16,673 nucleotides of DNA from Christensenella sp. (GCA_019420085.1 JAHZHV010000087.1:1-16673); one strand, 5' to 3'. Shown: positions 7,004-14,150, numbered from the stretch's first letter. Program-made: numbers and translations. The notes: generated from the sequence alone by a model not told the origin.

Positions 7004-8102
7004 GTGATTGATTTCGATTCGCTTCGCACGAAGCTGCAAAAGATCGATCAGATCATCAAAGAGGCAGGTGGGTCACTTTAACCCGGATAAAATGCAATCC
7101 GAGTTAAGTGAACTGCAAAAACAACAGGAAGATCCTTCTTTCTGGAATGACATGGCCAATGCACAGAAAGTCAACCGGCGCGTTAAGATGCTGGAGACAA
7201 CGCTGCACCGTTATCAGGGATTGCGCAAACGCTGCGATGATGCCGTAGAGATGATGGAAATGCTTATGGCAGAGGAAGATGACGAGCTGGGCGCCGAGCT
7301 GGAACGCGAAGTAGCCGATCTTGACGAAAAGGCCGAAGAGCTGCATATCGACGCACTGCTTTCCGGACAATATGACGCCAATAATGCGATTGTTTCCATT
7401 CATGCCGGCGCAGGCGGTACAGAGGCGCAGGACTGGGCGCAGATGCTGTACCGCATGTACAATTACTATTGTGAGAAAAAAGGCTGGAAGGTCACTGTTT
7501 TGGATCTTTTGGACGGAGACGAAGCGGGTATTAAAAGCGTGACGTTCCGTATCGAGGGCGATTATGTCTATGGTTATATGAAAGCGGAAAAGGGCGTACA
7601 TCGTCTGGTGCGCATTTCTCCCTTTGACGCGGCATCCAGGCGGCATACTTCTTTTACGTCCGTGGACGTTATGCCGGAATTGGAAGACGACGGTGATATT
7701 GAGATCCGTCCGGAAGACCTGCGTGTTGACACGTATCGTTCCAGCGGTGCAGGTGGTCAGCACGTCAATAAGACGGAGTCTGCAATTCGCATTACGCATC
7801 TTCCAACCGGCATTGTCGTATCCTGCCAGAATGAGCGCAGCCAGATTCAGAACCGTGAAACGGCGATGCGCATGCTTCGTTCCAAACTTGCCGAAGTGCG
7901 CGAACGCGAGCAAATGGAAAAGCTTGCTGAAATTCAGGGTGATTTGAAGAAAATTGAGTGGGGCAGTCAGATTCGCTCCTATGTATTCCATCCCTACCAG
8001 ATGGTCAAGGATCATCGTACGGGAGTTGAAACCGGAAATATCGAAAAAGTGATGAACGGTGATTTGGAAGAATTTGTTCGTGCTTACTTGATTATGTCGT
8101 AA
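7004..8102 (+). CDS. prfB: Peptide chain release factor 2 (programmed +1 frameshift)
   Basis: RF2 ends translation at UGA and UAA codons. The gene is in two frames: GTG 7004 to CTT 7076-7078 (25 codons), then after skipping T7079, AAC 7080 to TAA 8100-8102. The joined product is 365 residues, the same as E. coli RF2, and begins (M)IDFDSLRTKLQKIDQIIKE then AGGSLNPDKMQSELSEL. Hallmarks: EDPSFWND, the RF2 stop-codon tripeptide SPF (205-207), and the catalytic GGQ (250-252) in SSGAGGQHVNKTESAIR. The start GTG has AAAGGA (6988-6993) 10 bases upstream. Reading it as one frame from about 7008 would give a false N-terminus. The gene lies between secA and the DUF1461 gene (15-base gap), a common position in Bacillota. 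The recoding stop is TAA, not the usual TGA. Confidence 0.97.
7066..7082 (+). promoter_or_regulatory. RF2 autoregulatory +1 frameshift site, with TAA stop
   Basis: AGGTGGG (7066-7072) is an internal Shine-Dalgarno-like stretch, followed by one codon (TCA), the slippery CTT (codon 25), stop TAA (codon 26) and C. This is the geometry of the known RF2 site AGG GGG xxx CTT TGA C, at the same codon number as in E. coli. When release factor is scarce the ribosome slips +1 on CTT and reads AAC. With TAA rather than TGA, RF1 could also terminate here, which should weaken RF2-specific feedback. Confidence 0.9.
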
Positions 8103-8117
8103 AAGGAGCAATTCGCA

Positions 8118-8855
8118 ATGAATCGGGTCAAAAGCTGTATGTCAGCAGTGCTTTGCATATTGGCGGCGCTGTGCCTTGCAACGACGCTTCTTTTGACGTC
8201 AGTACAGGTTTTTGCATTTCAGACCGGATACTATGAAAAGGCATATGCGCGTTATGGTGTTGCCGAGACAATTGGGGCATCGGATGAAGATCTGATGCAG
8301 ATTACGCAGAATCTTTTGGATTACCTGAAAGGATCGCGCCGGAATTTGGATATGCAGGCACAAATCGGGATGAAGGGCGACGAAACTGAGGTGTTTACCG
8401 AGACGGAAAAGGCGCATATGGTCGATGTGCGATGGATGTTTCGGACGGGCTTTATCGTGCGTGATGCATCCCTTGGCCTGTTTGCCGTTTGTCTTGCAGG
8501 TGCATGGCTTCTCAGACGGGATGGATTTGCAAAACGTTGTGCGATATGTACGCTGGGCACGCTTGGAACCGTGGTTGCAGGACTTTGTGTACTTGCATTG
8601 TGGATCAGTACTGACTTCAATGCAACTTTTGTCCGATTGCATGAAATGACATTTACCAATGACCTTTGGCTGCTGGATCCTGATGTGCATGTATTGATTA
8701 ATCTGGTTCCGGAGCAGTTTTTTGCGGGCATTGCACGAGATATTGCATTGACATTTGCTGCGTGTATTGTGCTTGTCGCGGTAATCTGCATTGTCGTTTT
8801 GCTGCGTGGCAGAGCTGCAGCGCGAAAGGCGGTCGAAGATGCCGTACAACAGTAA
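8118..8855 (+). CDS. TIGR01906/DUF1461 family integral membrane protein
   Basis: A 245-residue membrane protein of a family widespread in Bacillota; its biochemical role is unknown to me (the Lit-like DUF1461 grouping does not by itself prove a function). Hydrophobic segments at about 8-30, 114-132, 142-164 and 209-230 suggest four membrane passes, with the loop at about 35-110 and the conserved HE-x-x-F-x-ND-x-W-x-LDP stretch (175-188) plus LINLVPEQFF (193-202) outside. EKAHMVDVR (98-105) is also family-typical. The start ATG follows AAAAGGAGC at good spacing. The 3' end overlaps tsaD by 17 bases, and prfB ends 15 bases upstream, so it sits in the same transcription unit. No signs of disruption. 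Confidence 0.88.
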   Translation: MNRVKSCMSAVLCILAALCLATTLLLTSVQVFAFQTGYYEKAYARYGVAETIGASDEDLMQITQNLLDYLKGSRRNLDMQAQIGMKGDETEVFTETEKAHMVDVRWMFRTGFIVRDASLGLFAVCLAGAWLLRRDGFAKRCAICTLGTLGTVVAGLCVLALWISTDFNATFVRLHEMTFTNDLWLLDPDVHVLINLVPEQFFAGIARDIALTFAACIVLVAVICIVVLLRGRAAARKAVEDAVQQ

Positions 8856-9942
8856 GATAGAAGCGTGGCGAACGCATCTTGCAGGTATGCAGACGCTGAC
8901 CGTCCTTGCCCTGGAATCCTCCTGCGACGATACGGCAGCAGCCGTAGTCGAAAATGGCAGGAGGATTCTGTCTGCTGATGCGGATAGCCAGATTATGGAA
9001 CATCGTCGCTTTGGCGGTGTTGTGCCGGAGGTTGCGGCGCGAAGTCATCTCAAATCAATTGATTCTGTTGTGGATCGCGCGTTGGAAAATGCCGGTGTTA
9101 CGTTTGATGATATTGATGCGATTGCTGTTACCTGTGGCCCTGGACTGATTGGTGCGCTGCTTTCAGGCGTATCATGTGCCAAGGCACTTGCTTTTTCTCG
9201 AGGGATTCCTATTGTTGGAGTGCATCACATCAAAGGCCATATAGCTGCTTCGTATTTACAGAGGGAGGACTGGACGCCGCCGTTTGTGGCGTTGGTGGTA
9301 TCGGGTGGCCACTCGCATCTTGCGCTGGTGCGTGATTATGACGATATATCCTGGCTTGGCAAAACACGGGATGATTCTGCCGGAGAGGCATTTGATAAGG
9401 TTGCGCGTGTACTGGGATTGCCGTATCCCGGCGGCCCGCAGATTGATGCGCTGGCACAGCAGGGCGATGAGACGGCAATTCGTTATCCGGTTGCACAGGT
9501 GAAAGGAAGTCCGCTGGATCTGAGTTTTTCCGGATTGAAGACCGCAGTGATTCAAAGCGTGGAAAATGGTATTCTTCACGCAGGAAACGTGATGTCGAAT
9601 GCGCGATTTGTGCAAAGTACTCGCGGTCATTCTCCGGCCGATGTGGCGGCAAGTTTTCAAAAGGCAGTTGTAGATGCACTCAGTAGTCGTGCAATGCGCG
9701 CGCTAGAGGATACCGGTGTACGCAAGCTTGCTGTAGTTGGTGGTGTGGCGAGTAATTCTGCATTGCGGACACGCATGCAGGTGCTTGCAGAGCAAAAGAA
9801 ATTTGATCTTTGTATACCGCGTCCTATGTTATGTACCGATAATGCTGCGATGATTGCAGCAGCGGGATATTATGCTATTCGTGCCGGAAAACTGCATGAC
9901 ATGTCACTGAATGCATCAGCGGTATTGGATATTTCCTGGTGA
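8839..9942 (+). CDS. tsaD: tRNA N6-threonylcarbamoyladenosine transferase TsaD
   Basis: Transfers the threonylcarbamoyl group to A37 of ANN-decoding tRNAs (t6A), working with TsaB and TsaE; none of those partners is in the window. 367 residues with this start. Visible: LALESSCDDTAAAVV (23-37), the metal-binding histidines in VHHIKGH (H130, H134), VSGGHSHL (154-161), SAGEAFDKVARVLGLPYPGGP, FSGLKTAV, GGVASNSALR and a final DNAAMIAAAG block. ATG 8839 was chosen because GAAAGGCGG lies about 8 bases upstream; it overlaps the DUF1461 gene by 17 bases. The ATG at 8887 (MQTLTV) is closer to the usual family start but has AGG only one base away. Length and motifs are normal. A strong terminator follows at 10048. 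Confidence 0.97.
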   Translation: MPYNSKIEAWRTHLAGMQTLTVLALESSCDDTAAAVVENGRRILSADADSQIMEHRRFGGVVPEVAARSHLKSIDSVVDRALENAGVTFDDIDAIAVTCGPGLIGALLSGVSCAKALAFSRGIPIVGVHHIKGHIAASYLQREDWTPPFVALVVSGGHSHLALVRDYDDISWLGKTRDDSAGEAFDKVARVLGLPYPGGPQIDALAQQGDETAIRYPVAQVKGSPLDLSFSGLKTAVIQSVENGILHAGNVMSNARFVQSTRGHSPADVAASFQKAVVDALSSRAMRALEDTGVRKLAVVGGVASNSALRTRMQVLAEQKKFDLCIPRPMLCTDNAAMIAAAGYYAIRAGKLHDMSLNASAVLDISW

Positions 9943-9946
9943 ATAA

Positions 9947-10101
9947 GTTTACAAATACGGCATTGTTTACAAATAAAACAAAATGTAAACCTAAACTATT
10001 TGCCTAAATTTGCCGAAAATTACTAAAAAACGATGCAAATCATGCATAAAAGAGCAGCCAAGTATGTGCGCATACGATGGCTGCTCTTTATTTGGTTTAC
10101 A
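9947..10101. repeat. Cluster of GTTTACA elements around the tsaD terminator
   Basis: GTTTACAAATA occurs at 9947-9957 and again at 9965-9975 (18-base step); the inverted TGTAAAC is at 9984-9990 and one more GTTTACA at 10095-10101. The second and third copies can form a hairpin, enclosed by CGGCA (9958-9962) and TGCCG (10011-10015). The surrounding DNA is very AT-rich compared with the genes. Function unknown. Confidence 0.45.
10048..10093. terminator. Strong bidirectional intrinsic terminator (tsaD / GDPD)
   Basis: AAAGAGCAGCCA (10049-10060) pairs perfectly with TGGCTGCTCTTT (10078-10089), continued by GTATG (10062-10066) with CATAC (10071-10075) and a TGCG loop. T-rich tails follow on both strands (TTTATTT to the right, TTTTATG to the left). 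It sits between two genes that converge, so it can serve both. Confidence 0.9.
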
Positions 10102-10123
10102 ATATGAATTGCTTGAAAACGAT

Positions 10124-10885
10124 TTATCTGTCGGTGCTTTGCTGGGATTCTGTTCCTTTGCGCGGCTGAAATCCTTCGAAAATAATATTGTCTGCATACG
10201 GTGCTGCCGCGTCGGCTTCCGCTTGACTGCGAATCGTCCAGCACAATACAGGCAGTCCCTTTTGGCGCAGGCGGGCGACTGCTCGGTTCGGCAATGAATG
10301 TACACCATAGGAAATAAACTGCGCATGGTTGAAAGCTGCGACGCGCACATTGCGCATGAAGAATTTTAGTATCCAATGTCCTTTTTTATCTGAAAAATCA
10401 TAGGACAACTGTCCAACTGTCATTTCCGGTGCATGTCGGCGCATGTAGCGTACGACAAACGGATCAAAACTCTTGATGACGAATGGACCGTCATAACTTC
10501 GCAGCTGCCGAATCAGAATACGCTCCAGGTCGCCGATGCGGCGGCAGGCGTCTTTTTTAATTTCAATGACAAGGCCGACGCGACCGGCGACGAGATCCAG
10601 TACCTCCTGCAATGTGGGAATGTGTTCCTGTGTGCCGCACAGTGTCAGAGAATGCCACAGCTGGGGGGAGCAATCACTGATCTTGACGTCTGCACCGGTG
10701 ACACGTTTCAAGTTTTCATCGTGTACGACGACAATCTCGGATTCTCGCGTCATATGCACATCCAGTTCGATTGGGTATCCGATTTCGATTGCTGCGCGAA
10801 AAGCGGCCAGTGAATTTTCAGGCCGTGTGTCATCATGCAGGCCGCGATGTGCGATGGGACACGCTGTAAGCCATGTCAGCTTCAT
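10124..10885 (-). CDS. Glycerophosphodiester phosphodiesterase (GDPD family)
   Basis: Hydrolyses glycerophosphodiesters to glycerol-3-phosphate and an alcohol. 253 residues, the usual size of small bacterial GDPDs, without a signal peptide, so probably cytoplasmic. TIM-barrel active-site residues are visible: AHRG (H13), RPENS (E23), ELDV (E40, D42), VVVHDE (H55) and the later IEIKK metal-ligand stretch, with TLQEVLDL and VIKSFDPFVVRYMR as expected. The ATG at 10885-10883 has an excellent AAGGAGGA site nine bases away; the frame runs open 73 codons further upstream but without coding character there. Transcribed against the flanking genes, it appears to be a single-gene unit ending at the shared terminator. 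Physiological substrate cannot be told from sequence; UgpQ-like and YqiK-like activities are both possible. Confidence 0.93.
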   Translation of the reverse strand: MKLTWLTACPIAHRGLHDDTRPENSLAAFRAAIEIGYPIELDVHMTRESEIVVVHDENLKRVTGADVKISDCSPQLWHSLTLCGTQEHIPTLQEVLDLVAGRVGLVIEIKKDACRRIGDLERILIRQLRSYDGPFVIKSFDPFVVRYMRRHAPEMTVGQLSYDFSDKKGHWILKFFMRNVRVAAFNHAQFISYGVHSLPNRAVARLRQKGLPVLCWTIRSQAEADAAAPYADNIIFEGFQPRKGTESQQSTDR

Positions 10886-11066
10886 ATATGTACTCCTCCT
10901 TACAAAACAGCATTCAATATAATATGTTGTAATTCGGCACATTGCGTGAATTTCCTTGTCTGACGCACGCGGTAAGGGAATGTTGTATGCGCTTGCTGGG
11001 GAATAGTGGTGGAATGCTGCGCGTATGGTATAGGGACATATGGGTTTTGGAAGGAATGAATGGCGG
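10886..11066. other. Divergent intergenic region, GDPD gene / amidase gene
   Basis: This 181-base gap should carry promoters for both neighbours. An AT-rich patch at about 10916-10930 (containing TATAAT at 10918-10923 on the plus strand and TATATT on the minus) could supply a -10 for the leftward GDPD gene, but no -35 at good spacing was found on either strand. No recognisable sigma-A promoter was seen for the amidase, which may use another sigma factor. Confidence 0.3.
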
Positions 11067-11765
11067 ATGAAGTATAAGACGTTTGCAGCGGTTTTGATGC
11101 TCATCGGATCGTTTATATTCAGTGGCGCGCTTGCTGCAGCAAGCGCTGGTGTCGCGCCGCCGCATCCGTTGCGGGGGAAAAAGGTACTGCTGGATGCCGG
11201 ACACGGTGGACTGGATTCAGGAACGACTGGTTGGGTAACAGGCGTGCGGGAAGATACATTGAATCTGGCGGTGGCAAAGGCGCTGGAGTCTCTGCTGGAA
11301 GAAGCGGGTGCAACGGTGATTATGACACGGGAGGATGAAAACGGATTGTATTCTCCCGATACGGCGCCTGATATGCAGAAGCGGGAGGATATGCAAACCA
11401 GGGCGAAGCTGATTCGGGAAAGCGGTGCAGATTATGTGATCAGCATTCATATGAATGGCTTTACAAGCAGCGATGCCTGGGGTGCGCAGGTTCTGTATCA
11501 GGAGGGCAGCAAACAGGGCGAATTATTTGCCCAGGCGGTACAGGATGCATTGCTGGAAGGACTCAATGATGGCAACAGACGCACGATTGACGATGGCAAT
11601 TACCTTGTTTTGAGAAGCAGTGAAGCGCCGGCAATTTTAGTAGAATGTGGTTTTTTGTCCAACGCACAGGAGGAGGCAAAACTCGTGGACGAATCGTATC
11701 AGAAGGCGTTGGCGTGGTATATCTACACGGGACTGATGCGTTATGCGGCGTCAGATACGTTGTAG
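11067..11765 (+). CDS. N-acetylmuramoyl-L-alanine amidase (amidase_3, CwlD-like)
   Basis: A zinc amidase that cuts between MurNAc and the stem peptide L-Ala. 232 residues from ATG 11067. Residues 1-26 form an N-terminal signal or membrane anchor (MKYKTFAAVLMLIGSFIFSG then ALAAASA), so it acts outside the membrane. Zinc ligands: DAGHGG (H46), REDTLNLAVAK (E62), SIHMNG (H128); the catalytic Glu is in VECGFLSN (E193). Size and layout resemble CwlD, the germination-specific amidase that makes muramic lactam in spore cortex, but housekeeping amidases of this family look similar, so the name is not assigned. ATG 11067 has GGAAGGA 11 bases upstream; ATG 11040, nine codons earlier in frame, has only AGGG four bases away. 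It stands alone upstream of the dcw cluster, separated by a terminator. Confidence 0.92.
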   Translation: MKYKTFAAVLMLIGSFIFSGALAAASAGVAPPHPLRGKKVLLDAGHGGLDSGTTGWVTGVREDTLNLAVAKALESLLEEAGATVIMTREDENGLYSPDTAPDMQKREDMQTRAKLIRESGADYVISIHMNGFTSSDAWGAQVLYQEGSKQGELFAQAVQDALLEGLNDGNRRTIDDGNYLVLRSSEAPAILVECGFLSNAQEEAKLVDESYQKALAWYIYTGLMRYAASDTL

Positions 11766-11839
11766 GGAAATGACTGCTTTGCGTCTGTCATATGCCACCA
11801 TCGAAAATGCATGTATTGGACAAATGCGGTATGGGTGCC

Positions 11840-11889
11840 CCACAAAACAGGGCGAAATCCCCACCCACAAAACAGGGATGAATCCCCAC
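11840..11889. repeat. Two 25-bp tandem repeats with small hairpins
   Basis: The copies at 11840-11864 and 11865-11889 share CCACAAAACAGGG and AATCCCCAC and differ only in the three middle bases (CGA versus ATG). In each, GGG and CCC flank the variable centre and could form a short stem. They lie in the 3' region of the amidase transcript, before the terminator at 11968. The flanking 11766-11967 shows no convincing gene: the open frame across it (71 codons from 11743) begins inside the amidase gene, has no ribosome site and encodes low-complexity sequence. A weak A/T hairpin (about 11903-11922) is also present. Confidence 0.6.
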
Positions 11890-11967
11890 CAACACAATAG
11901 AGGAAAAAATCGCAATTTTTCTTCTCAAAAAGACAAATTCTGGAGTATGAAAAAGTAAGCTGATTTC

Positions 11968-12005
11968 AAGCGGCAGCGTGTTTTTTGCGCTGTCGTTTTC
12001 TTTTT
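11968..12005 (+). terminator. Intrinsic terminator after the amidase gene
   Basis: CGGCAGCG (11971-11978) pairs with CGCTGTCG (11988-11995) with one G-T pair, across a T-rich loop, extended by AAG with TTT, and followed by TTTTCTTTTT (11996-12005). It ends the amidase transcript about 200 bases after its stop and insulates the dcw promoter. Confidence 0.85.
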
Positions 12006-12062
12006 GAGCATGACAGGGGTTCGGTTGGTGAAAATGCATGTGTTGTGGCTGAAAAATTATGG

Positions 12063-12112
12063 TTTGGTGGGATTTGGTATTGAAAAGTGCAATGATGTGG
12101 TGTAAAGTGGTG
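12063..12112 (+). promoter_or_regulatory. Candidate MraZ operator: five 10-bp-phased direct repeats
   Basis: Written in tens from 12063 the DNA reads TTTGGTGGGA, TTTGGTATTG, AAAAGTGCAA, TGATGTGGTG, TAAAGTGGTG. GT falls at the same place in all five units and GTG in four (12067, 12087, 12097, 12107; GTA at 12077). MraZ is known to bind short direct repeats at about one-helical-turn spacing in front of its own gene (TGGGN in E. coli, AAAGTG-like in Mycoplasma). The repeats cover the -35 and -10, as expected for autorepression. Confidence 0.5.
12080..12108 (+). promoter_or_regulatory. Sigma-A-type promoter for the mraZ-rsmH-ftsL-PBP cluster
   Basis: TTGAAA (12080-12085) and TAAAGT (12103-12108) are 17 bases apart, giving a start near 12115 and a leader of about 36 bases. 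The matches are 5 of 6 and 4 of 6. The upstream terminator and the position just before the cluster support it. Confidence 0.65.
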
Positions 12113-12150
12113 GTATGCAGGCTGAAAAAGACGGAAAGGGGGGTGCAGGG

Positions 12151-12582
12151 ATGTTCTATGGCCGCCACAGACATACGCTGGATGCAAAGGGCAGAATTAT
12201 CATTCCCGCGTGTTATCGGGAAGACCTTGGCAGCGGTTTCTTGTTGATGCGCGGCGATGAGGAATGTCTTTTGGTATATCCGGGCTCGGAACTTGAGAAA
12301 TTCTCGGCCAAGTTTGCGGAACTACCCAGCACCGACCGATCCGCCCAAGCGTATATCCGCATGTTTTTATCCGGTATGTCGCGCTGTGATTTTGACAACC
12401 AGGGGCGCATCTTGATTCCGGCGGATCTGCGTGAATATGCCGGCCTTGAAAAAGAGGCAGTTGTTATCGGCGCATATAACCGCGTTGAAATCTGGAGCCG
12501 CGATAAGTGGGAAGCGTATACTGCCGCATCCAGAGAAAACGACAATGCGATCCTGAACGATATGACGCGCTTTGGCATCTGA
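12151..12582 (+). CDS. mraZ: Transcriptional regulator MraZ
   Basis: A DNA-binding regulator of the division and cell wall cluster that in studied bacteria acts on its own promoter. 143 residues, the typical length. It has two SpoVT-AbrB-like repeats with the signature DAKGRIIIPA (11-20) and DNQGRILIPADLR (82-94), beginning MFYGRHRHTL and ending in a region with IEIWS (113-117). ATG 12151 was chosen over an in-frame ATG at 12115 because AAAGGGGGG lies about 8 bases upstream and the N-terminus fits the family. It is first in the operon, and the rsmH start follows about 19 bases after its stop. Phased repeats over the promoter (12063-12112) are a plausible binding site. Confidence 0.97.
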   Translation: MFYGRHRHTLDAKGRIIIPACYREDLGSGFLLMRGDEECLLVYPGSELEKFSAKFAELPSTDRSAQAYIRMFLSGMSRCDFDNQGRILIPADLREYAGLEKEAVVIGAYNRVEIWSRDKWEAYTAASRENDNAILNDMTRFGI

Positions 12583-12601
12583 CGAAAGGCGGCCTGTGAT
12601 G

Positions 12602-13537
12602 ATGGAGTTTGCACATAAAAGCGTGCTTTTTGAAGAGACGATGCGGATGCTGCAAGTGCGCCCGGGAGGAATTTATGTTGACGGGACACTCGGCGGCGGC
12701 GGGCACAGCGCTGGTATTTTGGAACGCAGTGCACCGGATGGAAGGTTGATTGGCATCGATCGGGATGGGACGGCACTGGAAGCTGCTGCAAGGCGCCTTG
12801 CACCGTATGGGCAGCGTGTTACCTTCATCCGGGGGAACTTTGCGGATATGTTGACGCTGACAGATCCTGCGCTGCATGGTGCGGTGGATGGTATCCTGCT
12901 GGATCTGGGGGTTTCGTCGCATCAGATTGATGAGCCGTCACGTGGGTTTTCCTACATGACGGATGCACCGCTTGATATGCGTATGGACACGCGAAGCGAC
13001 TTTAGTGCCCAAACGATTGTCAACACGTATTCACAGCAGGAACTGTGCCGGGTGATCCGTGACTACGGGGAGGAAAAGTGGGCTGCGCGCATTGCGCAGT
13101 TTATTGTACAGGCTCGTGCACAGGCGCCGATTGAGACGACGGCGCAGCTGGAACAGATTATCAAGGCTGCTGTACCGGCAGGTGCGAGAAAGGGCGTGGC
13201 GCATCCGGCCAGACGAACATTTCAGGCGCTTCGTATTGAGGTAAATGGTGAATTGGACGCGGCGCGTCGTGGTGTAGAAGCGGCGGTATCCATGCTCAAA
13301 AGCGGCGGACGGCTTGCGGTGATTACGTTTCATTCTCTGGAAGATCATCTTGTAAAAGATTTGTTTCGCAAGATGGAAAATCCGTGTATTTGTCCCAAGG
13401 GTGCACCGGTATGCGTTTGTGGAAGAAAGCCCATTGCAAAACAGGTGCAGCGCAAACCAATCGTGGCATCTGAACGGGAACTGGAAGAAAATCCTCGCGC
13501 GCACAGTGCGCATCTACGCGGGGTAGAAAAACTGTAG
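12602..13537 (+). CDS. rsmH: 16S rRNA (cytosine1402-N4)-methyltransferase RsmH
   Basis: Uses S-adenosylmethionine to methylate N4 of C1402 in the decoding centre of 16S rRNA. 311 residues, the usual length. Visible: MEFAHKSVLFEE start, SAM site DGTLGGGGHS (27-36), GIDRDGTAL, DGILLDLGVSSHQID with GFSYMTDAPLDMRM following, RRTFQALRIEVN and the late TFHSLEDHLVK. Either ATG 12602 or the adjoining ATG 12599 could be the start; AAAGGCGG (12585-12592) is 6-9 bases upstream. Second gene of the dcw cluster (older name mraW). All motifs look intact. The next gene is 40 bases downstream. Confidence 0.98.
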   Translation: MEFAHKSVLFEETMRMLQVRPGGIYVDGTLGGGGHSAGILERSAPDGRLIGIDRDGTALEAAARRLAPYGQRVTFIRGNFADMLTLTDPALHGAVDGILLDLGVSSHQIDEPSRGFSYMTDAPLDMRMDTRSDFSAQTIVNTYSQQELCRVIRDYGEEKWAARIAQFIVQARAQAPIETTAQLEQIIKAAVPAGARKGVAHPARRTFQALRIEVNGELDAARRGVEAAVSMLKSGGRLAVITFHSLEDHLVKDLFRKMENPCICPKGAPVCVCGRKPIAKQVQRKPIVASERELEENPRAHSAHLRGVEKL

Positions 13538-13577
13538 AGCACATATCAGGTAGTTCTGCAAGGACGGGAGTTGGCAT

Positions 13578-14150
13578 ATGATGGCAAAGAGACGGCCGAT
13601 GAAGCCGGTTCAAACCAATATTGTGAATATGGCGCAGGAGCAGTATGTGACGCAGGTTCTGGGCAGTCTTGCCATGGAGCCCGAGCATGTTACGCCGCCC
13701 GCGGTCAAACCTCGTCCACAACAGCGTCCGCAGCTGCGGGTACTGCCGCGCAGACGCAAGGCCGTTGCGATGCGGCCGCAGTTTTCCTTTGTTGCCAAGT
13801 TTGTCATGACGCTGGCAGTTGTACTTTTATTGTCGACAGGCGTTTTACTGGTTGACAAGCTGGCTGCAATTGCGGACAATAACTCCATGATTGCGGCCAA
13901 GCAACAGGAGCTGGAGGATATTACACGCAAAGCCGAGCAGCTGGAAGTGCGCCTGGCCATGTCAAGCGACTTAAATCATGTGATTACAGTCGCCTCACAG
14001 GAACTTGGCATGTCCGCTCCACAGGAGCAGATGTGCCACGAGATTGCACTGGAAGATACGGCGCAGCAGGATAGCGTGACGGCGGAACAGACCGAGGACG
14101 GATTTGACCTGCTGGCAATGATTGGAAAGATCACGGAACTTCTTCATTAA
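13578..14150 (+). CDS. ftsL: FtsL-like septum-formation membrane protein
   Basis: A bitopic protein that with DivIC/FtsB scaffolds the septal peptidoglycan synthase. It is 190 residues, longer than the usual 100-130 because of a basic Pro-rich cytoplasmic region (40-68, PRPQQRPQLRVLPRRRK). One membrane segment at about 69-92 is followed by a coiled coil (about 93-128, heptad-like Gln/Glu/Leu) and the family-typical VASQELGMSAPQEQ (138-150). The acidic tail (about 155-190) is not conserved as far as I know. Sequence identity in this family is low, so position between rsmH and a class B PBP is the main evidence. GGGAG lies 7 bases before ATG 13578; the next ATG (13581) is possible. The stop is followed directly by a second ATG (14151). 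Confidence 0.85.
   Translation: MMAKRRPMKPVQTNIVNMAQEQYVTQVLGSLAMEPEHVTPPAVKPRPQQRPQLRVLPRRRKAVAMRPQFSFVAKFVMTLAVVLLLSTGVLLVDKLAAIADNNSMIAAKQQELEDITRKAEQLEVRLAMSSDLNHVITVASQELGMSAPQEQMCHEIALEDTAQQDSVTAEQTEDGFDLLAMIGKITELLH

Noticed and set aside
7104..8111. 335-codon open frame on the minus strand across prfB
   Set aside because: Antisense of a clear RF2 gene, with no family features; arises from codon bias of the real gene.
10886..11104. Upstream extension of the GDPD gene by 73 codons
   Set aside because: The frame is open, but the added sequence is not GDPD-like, and a strong AAGGAGGA site marks the start at 10885.
11838..11887. G-quadruplex on the minus strand
   Set aside because: Four G runs occur, but two loops are 17 bases, too long for a convincing quadruplex.
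11840..11889. Possible CRISPR array
   Set aside because: Only two directly abutting repeats without spacers and no cas genes.
11743..11958. 71-codon open frame after the amidase gene
   Set aside because: Starts inside the amidase gene, no ribosome site, low-complexity protein that reflects the DNA tandem repeat.
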